Positions 49,832 to 57,538 of a DNA stretch of 64,000 nucleotides are shown here, piece by piece. Every line of letters begins with the position of its first letter. The stretch's first letter is position 1. A model generated the notes under the pieces. That model did not search any database and was not told where the DNA came from. It saw only the letters and a list, made by a program, of their open reading frames with translations. The position numbers were made by a program, and so were the translations under genes. The DNA lies in contig NZ_RKHX01000004.1 of assembly GCF_003755175.1 (NCBI RefSeq), positions 372,001-436,000 of the forward strand. The letters run 5' to 3'. This DNA comes from Cellulomonas sp. PhB150 (GTDB lineage: Bacteria; Actinomycetota; Actinomycetes; Actinomycetales; Cellulomonadaceae).

Positions 49832-50204
49832 GGCGACTGTTCGCGCCGGCCGGCTCGCCAAGGCGACGCAGTTCGCGACGGCGGCATCCGTGGTGTTCGA
49901 TCTCGCCGAGGACGCTCGCGACGTCGCCGACGCGTACGTGACCCTCTGCGTGCACGCTGGGATAGCGGCCGCCGACGCCGTGTGCTGCGCCAGACTCGGA
50001 GAGCATTCGCTCGGCGACAACCACCACGAGGCCGTCGCGCTTCTCGACAAGGTCGACAACCAGCTCGCCAAGCACTTGCGCACCCTGCTCGAACTGAAGA
50101 CTCGGGCGGGGTACAGCCACACGCGGACCTCGGACGAGTCGGTCCGACGGGCCGGCCGGGCGATGGATGCGCTGGTCTTCGCGGCGCAGCGGACGTCGAC
50201 GTGA
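49809..50204 (+). CDS. HEPN-domain protein, putative RNase toxin (SAV_6107-like)
   Basis: A 131-residue all-helical protein. The HEPN RNase motif RX4H is R99-AGYS-H104, following KHLRTLLELKT. The central GIAAADAVCCARLGEHSLGDNHHEAVALL is typical of the SAV_6107-type HEPN family. The GTG was chosen because GGGGAGGT lies 5 bases upstream; an earlier start would overlap MNT further. HEPN partners of MNT antitoxins cleave RNA, commonly tRNA or mRNA, when freed. Its stop overlaps the GTG of the S66 peptidase gene (GTGA). If R99 or H104 were not conserved in homologs, a non-toxic HEPN role would be more likely. Confidence 0.78.
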   Translation: MARTRPCEATVRAGRLAKATQFATAASVVFDLAEDARDVADAYVTLCVHAGIAAADAVCCARLGEHSLGDNHHEAVALLDKVDNQLAKHLRTLLELKTRAGYSHTRTSDESVRRAGRAMDALVFAAQRTST

Positions 50205-51217
50205 CCACCTACCCGCGCCCGCTCGTCGCCGGTGACGTCGTCGGCGTGACCTCCCCGTCCGCCGGGATCCGGGACGAGCACCGGCCGCGGCTCGAGGTCG
50301 CGCTCGACGCGGTGCGCGCCCGCGGCTGGCGCACGCGGGTCGGGAACCAGATGGACGGCACCGGGATCGCCGCCGGTCCGGCGTCCGCGCGGGCCGATGA
50401 GCTCGTCGCGATGCTCCGCGACCCCGAGGTCCGGGCGGTCGTGCCGCCGTGGGGCGGCGAGGTCGCGATCGACCTGCTCGACCGGATCGACTGGGCCGCC
50501 CTGGCCGACGACCCGACCTGGCTGGTCGGCTTCTCCGACATCTCGACCCTGCTCGTCCCGCTGACCCTGCTGACCGGCGTCGCGACCCTGCACGGACCGA
50601 ACCTCATGGACACCCCGTACCGCGTGCCCGAGCCGTTGCTCGGCTGGACGGACGTCGTCGCGGCCGAGCCCGGCGCGACGCTGACCCAGGGCGCGGCGGT
50701 GCGCTACCGGGCCACCGGGTACGACGACTGGGAGCTGCACCCCACGGCATCCGAGTACGCGGTCGACACCCCGGGTGGATGGACGCGGCTCGACGGGACC
50801 GGGGACGTCGAGGCGCGCGGGCGGCTGATCGGCGGCTGCCTCGAGACGATCACGCACCTGGTCGGCACCCCGTACGGCGACCTCGCCTCCTGGGACGCGC
50901 CGGAGGGGCTCGTCGTCTACCTCGAGTCCTCCGAGGGCAACGCGGCCGACGCCGCCCGGCGCCTGTTCCAGCTGCGCTACGCCGGCTGGTTCGACCGGGC
51001 CACCGCCGTCCTGATCGCCCGTACCCCCGGACCTGACCTACCCGGGTACACGCACCACGACGCGGCCCGTCACGCGCTCGGCGACCTGGGCATCCCGGTG
51101 ATCGCCGACGTGGACTTCGGGCACCTCGCGCCGCAGCTCAGCCTCGTCAACGGTGCGCTGGCCACCGTCACGCACACCGGCGACGGGTCGTCGATCAGCC
51201 AGGAGCTGGTGCCGTAG
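50201..51217 (+). CDS. S66-family LD-carboxypeptidase/MccF-like serine peptidase
   Basis: A 338-residue cytoplasmic protein. The nucleophile is S112 in LVGFSDISTLL; the conserved glutamate is in VYLESSEGN and the histidine in VDFGHLAPQ, the Ser-Glu-His triad of S66. Family members either recycle muropeptides (LdcA) or cleave microcin-C-like aminoacyl nucleotides and so give immunity (MccF). The start is the GTG that overlaps the HEPN stop by 4 bp, which couples it to the toxin-antitoxin unit. Codon use returns to the very GC-rich norm here, so it may be an older neighbour. Confidence 0.9.
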   Translation: MTTYPRPLVAGDVVGVTSPSAGIRDEHRPRLEVALDAVRARGWRTRVGNQMDGTGIAAGPASARADELVAMLRDPEVRAVVPPWGGEVAIDLLDRIDWAALADDPTWLVGFSDISTLLVPLTLLTGVATLHGPNLMDTPYRVPEPLLGWTDVVAAEPGATLTQGAAVRYRATGYDDWELHPTASEYAVDTPGGWTRLDGTGDVEARGRLIGGCLETITHLVGTPYGDLASWDAPEGLVVYLESSEGNAADAARRLFQLRYAGWFDRATAVLIARTPGPDLPGYTHHDAARHALGDLGIPVIADVDFGHLAPQLSLVNGALATVTHTGDGSSISQELVP

Positions 51218-51508
51218 TCAGCGCGGAGTCATCACGAGGTCGATGGTGACCGTGTCACCCACCTCGATGCCCTCGCCATGCCGCACGACGTTCTTGATCG
51301 GCACGACGTAGAGCTCGTTCTTGCGGAACATCGACGTCTCGAACGTGACGTCCCCGATCGTCGCGACGACCGGGATCATGCCCCAGCCGTAGGTGAGCGC
51401 CGAGGCGACCGCACGGATCTGCGCGCTCAGCGGCTCGGGGAGCGTGACGAAGTGGAACGGCGCCGGGCCGCGCCAGTACCAGACCTCGCCCGTGACCTGC
51501 AGCTGCAT
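51218..51508 (-). CDS. DUF1905-domain protein
   Basis: A 96-residue single-domain beta-barrel protein: FTGEVWYWRGPAPFHFVTLPEPLSAQIRAVAS is given here in short as GEVWYWRGPAPFHFVTLP, then GWGMIPVVATIGDVTFETSMF and LPIKNVVRHGEGIEVGD-type ending. This is the DUF1905 core. Function unknown. It converges directly on the S66 gene with no gap and lies 27 bp after the GNAT gene on the same strand. Confidence 0.87.
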   Translation of the reverse strand: MQLQVTGEVWYWRGPAPFHFVTLPEPLSAQIRAVASALTYGWGMIPVVATIGDVTFETSMFRKNELYVVPIKNVVRHGEGIEVGDTVTIDLVMTPR

Positions 51509-51534
51509 TTGGCCAGCATTCCGCACCACGCCGG

Positions 51535-52242
51535 TCAGCGCAGCAGGCGGCGCTCCAGCCCTGCCCGGACGTCGGGCCACTCGTCGGCGAGGATCGAGTA
51601 GTAGGCGGTGTCCCGCAAGCCACCGTCCGTCGCCGGGGTGTGCGCGCGCCGGACCCCTTCGAAGCGAGCGCCGAGCCGCTCGATGGCCGCCCGCGAGCGC
51701 GTGTTGCGGTCGTCGGTCTTGAGGGTGACGCGCCGGACCTGCCACGTCTCGAACGCGAGGGTCAGCAGGAGCAGCTTGGCCTCGGTGTTGACGGGGGTGC
51801 GCTGCGCGGAGGCGGCGTACCAGGTCGAGCCGATCTCGGCGACGGTCGGCGGGTGCTCGTCGTCGGGCGCGGGGCCCTGCTCGCCCGCCATCCGCGGCCA
51901 GGTGAACACGTCGAGGTCGAGCAGCCTGGTGCTGCCGACGACCCGGCCGTTCGCCACCGCCGCGAACGGGACGGCGCGGCCGCTGCGTTCCTTGGCCATC
52001 GCGGCCACGACGTAGGCGCTCGCCTCCTCGGGGCCGTCGGGGACCGTGGTGAACCCGTAGCTCGAGCGGTCCTCGTCGGCGGCCGCTGCCAGACCGGGCG
52101 CGTGCACAGGTCGCAGCCGCTCGAGTCGGACCCATCGGCCGACGAGGACCTCCGGCTGGGTGATGCCTCGGGGCGCGTCGGTCACGCGATCATCGTGCCG
52201 CGACTGCGGACCGGTGTCAGGCGGATTCGCCCGCCGGCTCAT
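51535..52242 (-). CDS. GNAT acetyltransferase, RimJ/RimL-like
   Basis: A 235-residue protein. VLVGRWVRLERLRPVHAPGLAAAADED is the usual lead, and the core NTEAKLLLLTLAFETWQVRRVTLKTDDRNTRSRAAIERLGARFEG (motifs A and B) is split here as NTEAKLLLLTLAFE and NTRSRAAIERLGARFEG. This is the RimJ/RimL-type protein N-acetyltransferase pattern. The ATG at 52242 begins one base after the VOC stop (TGAGATG); a GTG at 52185 nearer the conserved region is an alternative that would drop 19 weakly conserved residues. Confidence 0.88.
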   Translation of the reverse strand: MSRRANPPDTGPQSRHDDRVTDAPRGITQPEVLVGRWVRLERLRPVHAPGLAAAADEDRSSYGFTTVPDGPEEASAYVVAAMAKERSGRAVPFAAVANGRVVGSTRLLDLDVFTWPRMAGEQGPAPDDEHPPTVAEIGSTWYAASAQRTPVNTEAKLLLLTLAFETWQVRRVTLKTDDRNTRSRAAIERLGARFEGVRRAHTPATDGGLRDTAYYSILADEWPDVRAGLERRLLR

Positions 52243-52243
52243 C

Positions 52244-52618
52244 TCAGCGGGCGATGATCGACAGGACGTTGCCCGCGGGGTCGGTGAACCAGGCGATCTC
52301 CGGCCCGCCCTTGCGGAAGACGAAGTCCTCGTCGGTCTCGCCCGGTGTGCCCTCGTAGCGCTCGAACTCCACGCCCTGGGCGCGCAGGTCCGCGACGGTG
52401 CCGGCGACGTCGTCGACGGGGAAGTTGAGCACCGTGAACGTCGCGGGCACGTGCCCGTGGCCCTTGGGGTAGACGAGCACGTGGTGGCCGTCCGCGAAGT
52501 GCAGCGTGAGCATCCCGTTCGCCTGGGACGTCTCGACGCCGAGCACGTCGCCGTAGAACCGGGCCGCGGCAGGCACGTCGTTCGTCGAGAAGCCGCTGAA
52601 CGATTCGGTGAGGGGCAT
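52244..52618 (-). CDS. VOC-family (glyoxalase-fold) protein
   Basis: A 124-residue vicinal-oxygen-chelate protein. ESFSGFSTNDVPAAARFYGDVLGV is the first beta-alpha-beta module and NGMLTLHFADGHHVLVYPKG, WFTDPAGNVLSII the second. The 4-residue metal set is only partly visible. The ATG at 52618 was chosen for the AGGAGG site 7 bases upstream. It is coupled to the GNAT gene. It may be a resistance or catabolic enzyme; substrate unknown. Confidence 0.9.
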   Translation of the reverse strand: MPLTESFSGFSTNDVPAAARFYGDVLGVETSQANGMLTLHFADGHHVLVYPKGHGHVPATFTVLNFPVDDVAGTVADLRAQGVEFERYEGTPGETDEDFVFRKGGPEIAWFTDPAGNVLSIIAR

Positions 52619-52685
52619 CGTCGTCCTCCTTGGTCGGGACACCCAGCGTGGACCCGACCACCGACACGCGCTACCCGCGTGCACC

Positions 52686-53186
52686 ATGGATCTCATGAGA
52701 CTGCGCCCGACGACCTCGTCCGACCTCGACCTGCTGGAGGAGCTGCTGGTCGAGGCCTACAACTGGACCGGCGAGACCCGCGTGACCCTCGCGCAGGTCC
52801 GGACCGACCCCGCGCACGCGCGGCACCTGGCCGGCTGGCAGCGGCCCACCGACCTGGGCACGGTCGCGGAGGCAGACGACGGCACGCCCGCGGGGGCGGC
52901 GTGGGCCCGGGTCGTGCCCGCGAGCGAGGCGGGATACGGGTTCGTGGCCGACGACGTGCCCGAACTCGGCATGAGCGTCCTGGCTCCCCACCGCGGCCAG
53001 GGCGTGGGCTCGAAGCTCCTCGACGCGTGCCTCGACCAGCTGTGGACCGCCGGCCACCCGGCGGTGAGCCTGAGCGTCGAGGACGGCAACGGCGTCGCGC
53101 GCCGGCTGTACGAGTCGCGCGGGTTCGTCGTCGTCGGCCGTTCGGGGAGCTCGGACACGATGCTGCGGGACCTGCAGGCGGCGTGA
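52686..53186 (+). CDS. GNAT-family N-acetyltransferase
   Basis: A 166-residue acetyltransferase. LGMSVLAPHRGQGVGSKLLDACLDQL is the acetyl-CoA binding motif A (R/Q-G-x-G-x-G/S), and VSLSVEDGNGVARRLYESRGFVVVG is motif B. It is divergent from the VOC gene across 67 bp. ATG at 52686; another ATG three codons on is possible. Followed by the GGT gene after 24 bp, perhaps as one transcript. Confidence 0.9.
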   Translation: MDLMRLRPTTSSDLDLLEELLVEAYNWTGETRVTLAQVRTDPAHARHLAGWQRPTDLGTVAEADDGTPAGAAWARVVPASEAGYGFVADDVPELGMSVLAPHRGQGVGSKLLDACLDQLWTAGHPAVSLSVEDGNGVARRLYESRGFVVVGRSGSSDTMLRDLQAA

Positions 53187-53210
53187 CGGATCGTGGGTGA
53201 GGATCGAGGG

Positions 53211-54968
53211 ATGTTCACCACCCGCCCTGAGCTGTCCGGCACGTTCGGCATGGTCGCGTCCACGCACTGGCTCGCGTCAGCGATCGGCATGCGCATCCTC
53301 GAGGCGGGCGGCAACGCGTTCGACGCGGCCGCCGCGGCCGGGTTCACGCTGTCCGTGGTCGAGCCGCACCTCAACGGCCCGGGCGGGGACGCGCCGATCA
53401 TCGGGCACCGCGCGGCCGACGGGCACACGTTCGTCGTCTGCGGCCAGGGCACCGCACCCGCCGCTGCCACCATCGAGGCCTACCGTGACCTGGGCCTCGA
53501 CCTCGTCCCCGGGACCGGGCACCTCGCGGCCGTCGTGCCCGGGGCGTTCGGCGCGTGGCTCGACCTGCTCGCCCGCTACGGCACGCTGCCGCTGGCCGCG
53601 GTCCTGGCACCGGCGATCGGGTACGCCCGCAACGGGTACCCCCTGGTCCCGGCCGCCACCCGCACGATCGGCACGGTCGCCGACCACTTCGCCGAGCACT
53701 GGCCCAGCTCCGCGGAGGTCTACCTTCCGCACGGCCAGATGCCCGAGGCGGGCACGCTGTTCACCAACCCGGCGCTCGCGGACACGTTCGACCGGTTGCT
53801 CGGCGAGGCCCGCGCGGCCAGCCCTGATCGCGAGGCGCAGATCGAGGCGGCCCGGCGCGCGTTCTACCAGGGCTTCGTCGCCGAGGCGATCGACGCGTTC
53901 GTGGCGACGCCCGTCCGCGACTCGTCCGGCCGCGACCACGCGGGGCTGCTGCGGGCCGACGACCTGGCCGGCTGGCGCGCGAGCGAGGAGTCGACCGCGT
54001 CGATCCGGTTCGCCGGGCGGACCGTGCACAAGACGCGCGCCTGGGGGCAGGGGCCGGTGCTGCTGCAGCAGCTCGCGATGCTCGAGGCGCTCGGGGTCGA
54101 GGACGTAGAGGACGTCGACGGGGTCCACGCCGTGCTCGAGGTCGCCAAGCTCGCCTTCGCCGACCGGGAGGCCTGGTACGGCGACGACACCGACGTGCCG
54201 CTCGACACGCTGCTCTCGTCGGCCTACGCGGCCGAGCGCGCGCGCCTCGTCGGGGCGAACGCTGCCGACGGCCTCGTGCCCGGGTCGCCCGACGGTCGCA
54301 TCCCCCGGCTCGCCCTCGTCGAGCGCATCGGCGACGGCGTGGTCGGCACGGGTGAGCCGACCGTGTCGTCGGCAGGGCTGAGCCCCGGCGACACGTGCCA
54401 CGTCGACGTCGTCGACCGCTGGGGCAACCGCGTCTCGGCGACCCCGTCCGGCGGGTGGCTGCAGTCCAGCCCCGTGGTGCCCGGCCTGGGGTTCGCGCTG
54501 CCGACCCGGGCCCAGATGTTCTGGCTGGAGCCCGGCCTGCCCAACAGCCTCGCCCCGGGCAAGCGGCCGAGGACGACCCTCAGCCCGGGCATGGTGCTCG
54601 ACGACGACGGGTCCGGCTTCGCTTTCGGGACGCCGGGCGGCGACCAGCAGGACCAGTGGACCGTGCCGTTCCTGCTGCGCCACCTCGTCGGCGGCCTGGA
54701 CCTGCAGGCGGCGATCGACGCACCCATGTGGCACTCCGAGCACGTGCCCAGCTCCTTCTACCCGCGCGGGCACGTGCCGCTCGGGGTCGCCGCGGAGTCG
54801 CGGCTCGGCGCGGACGTCCTCGACGGGCTCGCCGCGCGGGGGCACGCCGTCGATGTCGTCGGACCCTGGACGCTGGGCAGGCTCAGCGCCGCCGGGATCC
54901 GGGCCGACGGGATGCTCGTCGCGGCCGCCAACCCGCGCGGCATGCAGGGCTACGCCGTCGGACGCTAG
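53211..54968 (+). CDS. Gamma-glutamyltransferase-family Ntn-hydrolase
   Basis: A 585-residue protein with the GGT architecture. The large subunit begins MVASTHWLASAIGMRILEAGGNAFDAAAA, and the autoproteolytic nucleophile is T395 in GDTCHVDVVDRWGNRVSATPSGGW. This replaces the usual TTHFxVxD with TCHxDVVD. The oxyanion region GTPGGDQQDQWTVPFLLRHL is also present. No signal peptide is seen, so it is a cytoplasmic GGT-like acylase, perhaps acting on gamma-glutamyl compounds or acylamides. ATG at 53211 was chosen (GAGG 8 bases upstream). The stop overlaps the converging ArsR stop by 4 bp. Confidence 0.9.
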   Translation: MFTTRPELSGTFGMVASTHWLASAIGMRILEAGGNAFDAAAAAGFTLSVVEPHLNGPGGDAPIIGHRAADGHTFVVCGQGTAPAAATIEAYRDLGLDLVPGTGHLAAVVPGAFGAWLDLLARYGTLPLAAVLAPAIGYARNGYPLVPAATRTIGTVADHFAEHWPSSAEVYLPHGQMPEAGTLFTNPALADTFDRLLGEARAASPDREAQIEAARRAFYQGFVAEAIDAFVATPVRDSSGRDHAGLLRADDLAGWRASEESTASIRFAGRTVHKTRAWGQGPVLLQQLAMLEALGVEDVEDVDGVHAVLEVAKLAFADREAWYGDDTDVPLDTLLSSAYAAERARLVGANAADGLVPGSPDGRIPRLALVERIGDGVVGTGEPTVSSAGLSPGDTCHVDVVDRWGNRVSATPSGGWLQSSPVVPGLGFALPTRAQMFWLEPGLPNSLAPGKRPRTTLSPGMVLDDDGSGFAFGTPGGDQQDQWTVPFLLRHLVGGLDLQAAIDAPMWHSEHVPSSFYPRGHVPLGVAAESRLGADVLDGLAARGHAVDVVGPWTLGRLSAAGIRADGMLVAAANPRGMQGYAVGR

Positions 54969-55285
54969 TGCTCGAGCGACTCCGCGATGCGCTTGATCCC
55001 CGCCAGCCGGCGGTCCCACTGCGCCCCGATGGCCTCGAGCGCCGCGGCGGTCTGGCTCAGCCGGGCGCCGAGCGCGCGGTAACGGACCTCGCGGCCGACG
55101 CGCACCGGCTCGACGAGGCCGGCGTCCGCGAGGACCGCCAGGTGCTTCGCGATCGCCTGCCGGGTCACCGGGAAGCGGGTGGCCAGGGCGGACGCGGACT
55201 GCTCCGAGCGGCCGAGCTCCTGCAGCACCGCCCAGCGGGTGTCGTCCGCGAGCGCGGCGAAGACGGGCACCAGGGTGTCGCTCAT
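54965..55285 (-). CDS. ArsR-family transcriptional regulator
   Basis: A 106-residue winged-helix protein. FAALADDTRWAVLQELGRSEQSASALATRFPVTRQAIAKHLAVL is represented by ADDTRWAVLQELG and VTRQAIAKHLAVLADAGL; the wing is GREVRYRAL. No metal cysteines are present. It is second in the SRPBCC-ArsR unit, coupled by an ATGA overlap, and likely autoregulates it through the palindrome at 55758-55777. The gene order is reversed relative to the unit at 37556-38383. Confidence 0.92.
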   Translation of the reverse strand: MSDTLVPVFAALADDTRWAVLQELGRSEQSASALATRFPVTRQAIAKHLAVLADAGLVEPVRVGREVRYRALGARLSQTAAALEAIGAQWDRRLAGIKRIAESLEH

Positions 55286-55734
55286 GCGGCGGCCTCCAGG
55301 TAGGCGACCAGCTCGTCGAGCTCGTCGGTCCAGCCCTGCTTGTTGGACTGCATCGCCTCGAGGGGGTCGCGGCTCAGCAGGCCGAAGCCGCTCTCGACGA
55401 CGCTGAGGACCGTGGCGGTGCCGTCCTCGGTGAGGGTGAACCGGACCAGCGTCGAGTTGTCCGGCCGGAGGGGCTCGTCGCGGGCCCCCCACGTGAAGGC
55501 GAACACGACAGGCTCGTCGACCTCCTCGACCCGGACCGGGAGCTCGCCGTAGCCCTCGAAGCCGATCGTGCCCAGGCCGCCCGGGGTCAGGTCCGGCAGC
55601 GACGCGCTGGTGCCGAACCACTGGGCGATGAGGTCGTCGCGCGTCAGAGCCGCCCACACGCGCTCGCGCCCGGCCTCGATCCGCAGCGTGCGGCTGACGG
55701 TGTACTTCTCGGTGTCGACGACTGCGGGGCCCAT
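55282..55734 (-). CDS. SRPBCC/AHSA1-like domain protein
   Basis: A 150-residue START-like protein. The lead KYTVSRTLRIEAGRERVWAALTRDDLIAQWFG and the FAFTWGARDEPLRPDNSTLVRFTLTE and GFGLLSRDPLEAMQSNKQGWTDELDELVAYLE segments are an AHSA1-type cavity. The ATG start has a short AAGGAG site. First gene of the two-gene unit with ArsR. Ligand unknown. Confidence 0.9.
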   Translation of the reverse strand: MGPAVVDTEKYTVSRTLRIEAGRERVWAALTRDDLIAQWFGTSASLPDLTPGGLGTIGFEGYGELPVRVEEVDEPVVFAFTWGARDEPLRPDNSTLVRFTLTEDGTATVLSVVESGFGLLSRDPLEAMQSNKQGWTDELDELVAYLEAAA

Positions 55735-55757
55735 GGAGTCTCCTTCGCGATGGCTTG

Positions 55758-55777
55758 ATGCAACCTCAGGGTTGCAT
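55758..55777. promoter_or_regulatory. Palindrome ATGCAACC-TCAG-GGTTGCAT, candidate ArsR operator
   Basis: Perfect 8-bp arms with a 4-bp centre, 23 bp upstream of the SRPBCC start and 2 bp past the stop of the TspO-like gene. Its position fits autorepression by the ArsR product encoded downstream. The sequence is unlike the operator of the other ArsR unit. Confidence 0.65.
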
Positions 55778-55779
55778 TC

Positions 55780-56610
55780 TCAGCCGGCGGAGCGCAACCG
55801 TCCGGCGATCGTCGTGACGACCGGGGCGAGCAGTGCGACCCCTGCGGCGATCGCGGCGGCGACCGCGACCGTGTCGTCCACGAGCGGCCCGTCGTTCCGG
55901 CCGATGGCGATCCACGCCAGCCCCCACGCCATCGCGAGGCCGACCGGGATGACGACGGTGGGGCGTCGGCGACCGAACACCGCGTAGGCGACGGCCAGCA
56001 GGGCCGCCAGGGCGAGCACGACGACGGACCAGCCGGTCGCCCCGAGCCCGAGGTCGCCGACCTCCGCGTCGGCGAGGAACGCGGCGATGTTGGCCAGCGT
56101 CGCCACGCTGACCCAGCCGAGGTAGAGGCCGACCGTCACGTCGGTCACGACCGACGCGGCGGGCCGGGTGTGGTCGATCCGGGTCAGCCGCACCAGCAGC
56201 AGCGCGAGGACGGCGAGCAGGACGAGGATCACCAGGACGCTGGCAGCGAGCGCGTCCGCCTGGACGACGCCGATCCACAGGGCGTTGAGCAGCATCGACG
56301 CGAGCACCCACCAGGACACCGCGCGCAGCCGGGGGTCGGCACCGTGACGTGGCAGCGCCTGGACCACCGCGAAGACGGCCAGGCCCAGGTAGATCAGCGA
56401 CCAGATCGCGAAGGCGGGGCCGTCGGGCGCGAGCGGCGTGGCCGTGGCCGACAGCGCGCCGTCGGCGGCATCGGCGATCGCCTGCCCGCCGAACGCGCCC
56501 GACCCGACCGCCGCTCCGCCGATCGCGACGACCGCCCCGAGCAGGACGGTCACCTGCCGGACGCGGTCGGTCGAGGTCGCGGCCTGCACCGTGGGTGTCG
56601 TCGTCGCCAT
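55780..56610 (-). CDS. TspO/MBR-like (tryptophan-rich sensory family) membrane protein
   Basis: A 276-residue membrane protein with about eight hydrophobic segments. PAFAIWSLIYLGLAVFAVVQALP and the YLGWVSVATLANIAAFL and LAMAWGLAWIAIGRN segments are the pattern of the actinobacterial branch of TspO-like proteins, which are longer than the classical 160-residue five-helix TspO. Binding of porphyrins or sterols is known for TspO; the long form has no assigned role. It is divergent from the FBP gene. Confidence 0.7.
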   Translation of the reverse strand: MATTTPTVQAATSTDRVRQVTVLLGAVVAIGGAAVGSGAFGGQAIADAADGALSATATPLAPDGPAFAIWSLIYLGLAVFAVVQALPRHGADPRLRAVSWWVLASMLLNALWIGVVQADALAASVLVILVLLAVLALLLVRLTRIDHTRPAASVVTDVTVGLYLGWVSVATLANIAAFLADAEVGDLGLGATGWSVVVLALAALLAVAYAVFGRRRPTVVIPVGLAMAWGLAWIAIGRNDGPLVDDTVAVAAAIAAGVALLAPVVTTIAGRLRSAG

Positions 56611-56952
56611 GCCTCAGCGTGCCAAGACCTCGCCCGCCGGGCATCTCGGGGAGGCAAAGCGGTTGGACCCGGCGGCGTCCGCGGCGCATCATGGAGGTGC
56701 CGCGGCAGGAGCCTGCGGCACCTCTCTCGACGACCGTCACTCTCAACGACAGGGCTCATCACGATGCAGCAGGAGAGCGGGGCGGCCGTCCAGGCCTGCT
56801 CACGCGGGACCCGGACGCCCGCTCAGCACGCCTGACGCCTCACGGCGGCACACCGACCTGCGGGTCGGTGCACTCGGCGCACCCAGCGGACGTCTCCCGT
56901 CCCCCGCCGTCGATCCCCGACGGCCCCCTGTCGCACGAGAGCCGAGAACACC
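56611..56952 (+). promoter_or_regulatory. Hairpin-rich leader of the FBP-domain gene, with a short ORF
   Basis: This 342-bp region holds three inverted repeats that fall upstream of the FBP start: 56694-56724 (10-bp arms), 56851-56870 (8-bp arms, CACCGACC/GGTCGGTG) and 56906-56924 (GCCGTCG/CGACGGC). A 23-codon frame opens with ATG at 56764 behind a weak AGGG and ends at 56835, between the first two hairpins. In staphylococci fusB is controlled by translational attenuation through a leader peptide; the layout here would allow the same, but the short ORF may be chance. Confidence 0.4.
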
Positions 56953-57447
56953 ATGAACCCCCTGACCGAGAAGCAGATCCGCGCGTCCTTCGTGAACTGC
57001 TCCCGCCGCGAGGCCGCCGAGGTCACGCTCCCCGCCGACCTGGCCGACCTTCGCTGGGACCGCCTCGACTACCTCGGGTGGATCGACCGCAAGGCGCCGC
57101 TGCGCGCGTACGTCGTGCTCGAGGTCGACGGCGAGCTCGTCGGCATCGCGCTGCGCTCGCCCGAGGGCGCCGCGACCCGCAAGCGTGCCGTGTGCGCGTG
57201 GTGCGAGGACGTGTACGCCACCGAGGACGTCTCGATGTACGTCGCCCGCCGCGCCGGGGCCGCCGGCCGCAAGGGCGACACCATCGGGACGCTGATCTGC
57301 ACGCACTTCGACTGCTCGACGAACGTCCGCCGCAAGCCGACGATCATCGAGGCCGGCCAGGACCCGGCGGGCGTGATCGCGCGCCGGACGGCCGGCCTGC
57401 AGGAGCGCTCGCTCAAGTTCGCGCGCGAGGTCCTGCGCGAGCTCTGA
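56953..57447 (+). CDS. FBP-domain (FusB/FusC-like) zinc protein, EF-G-binding type
   Basis: A 164-residue protein. The lead PLTEKQIRASFVNCSRREA and the four-cysteine zinc site C81-x2-C84 and C116-x4-C121 (CAWC, CTHFDC) with TNVRRKP after it match FusB/FusC proteins, which bind elongation factor G and free stalled ribosomes from fusidic acid. Many actinobacteria carry a chromosomal copy whose natural job is unclear, probably EF-G recycling. The ribosome site before ATG is weak, and a 7-bp hairpin lies 28 bases upstream. Followed by a palindromic repeat. Confidence 0.88.
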   Translation: MNPLTEKQIRASFVNCSRREAAEVTLPADLADLRWDRLDYLGWIDRKAPLRAYVVLEVDGELVGIALRSPEGAATRKRAVCAWCEDVYATEDVSMYVARRAGAAGRKGDTIGTLICTHFDCSTNVRRKPTIIEAGQDPAGVIARRTAGLQERSLKFAREVLREL

Positions 57448-57476
57448 CCCGCACCCGTCCGGCCTGCGCCGGTCCG

Positions 57477-57537
57477 CGAACGGTGGGTTGTGCGCGCTTC
57501 CCGGCCCGGATGCGTGCGCAACCCACCGCTCGTTCGG
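57477..57537. repeat. Palindromic intergenic element, copy 1
   Basis: A 61-bp element whose ends pair over about 20 bp (CGAACGGTGGGTTG... and ...CAACCCACCGCTCGTTCGG). It shares its ends and centre (CCCGGCCCGGA, GCGTGCGCAACC) with the element at 57994-58051. It lies between the converging FBP and VOC genes and can act as a terminator in both directions. Confidence 0.75.
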
Positions 57538-57538
57538 G

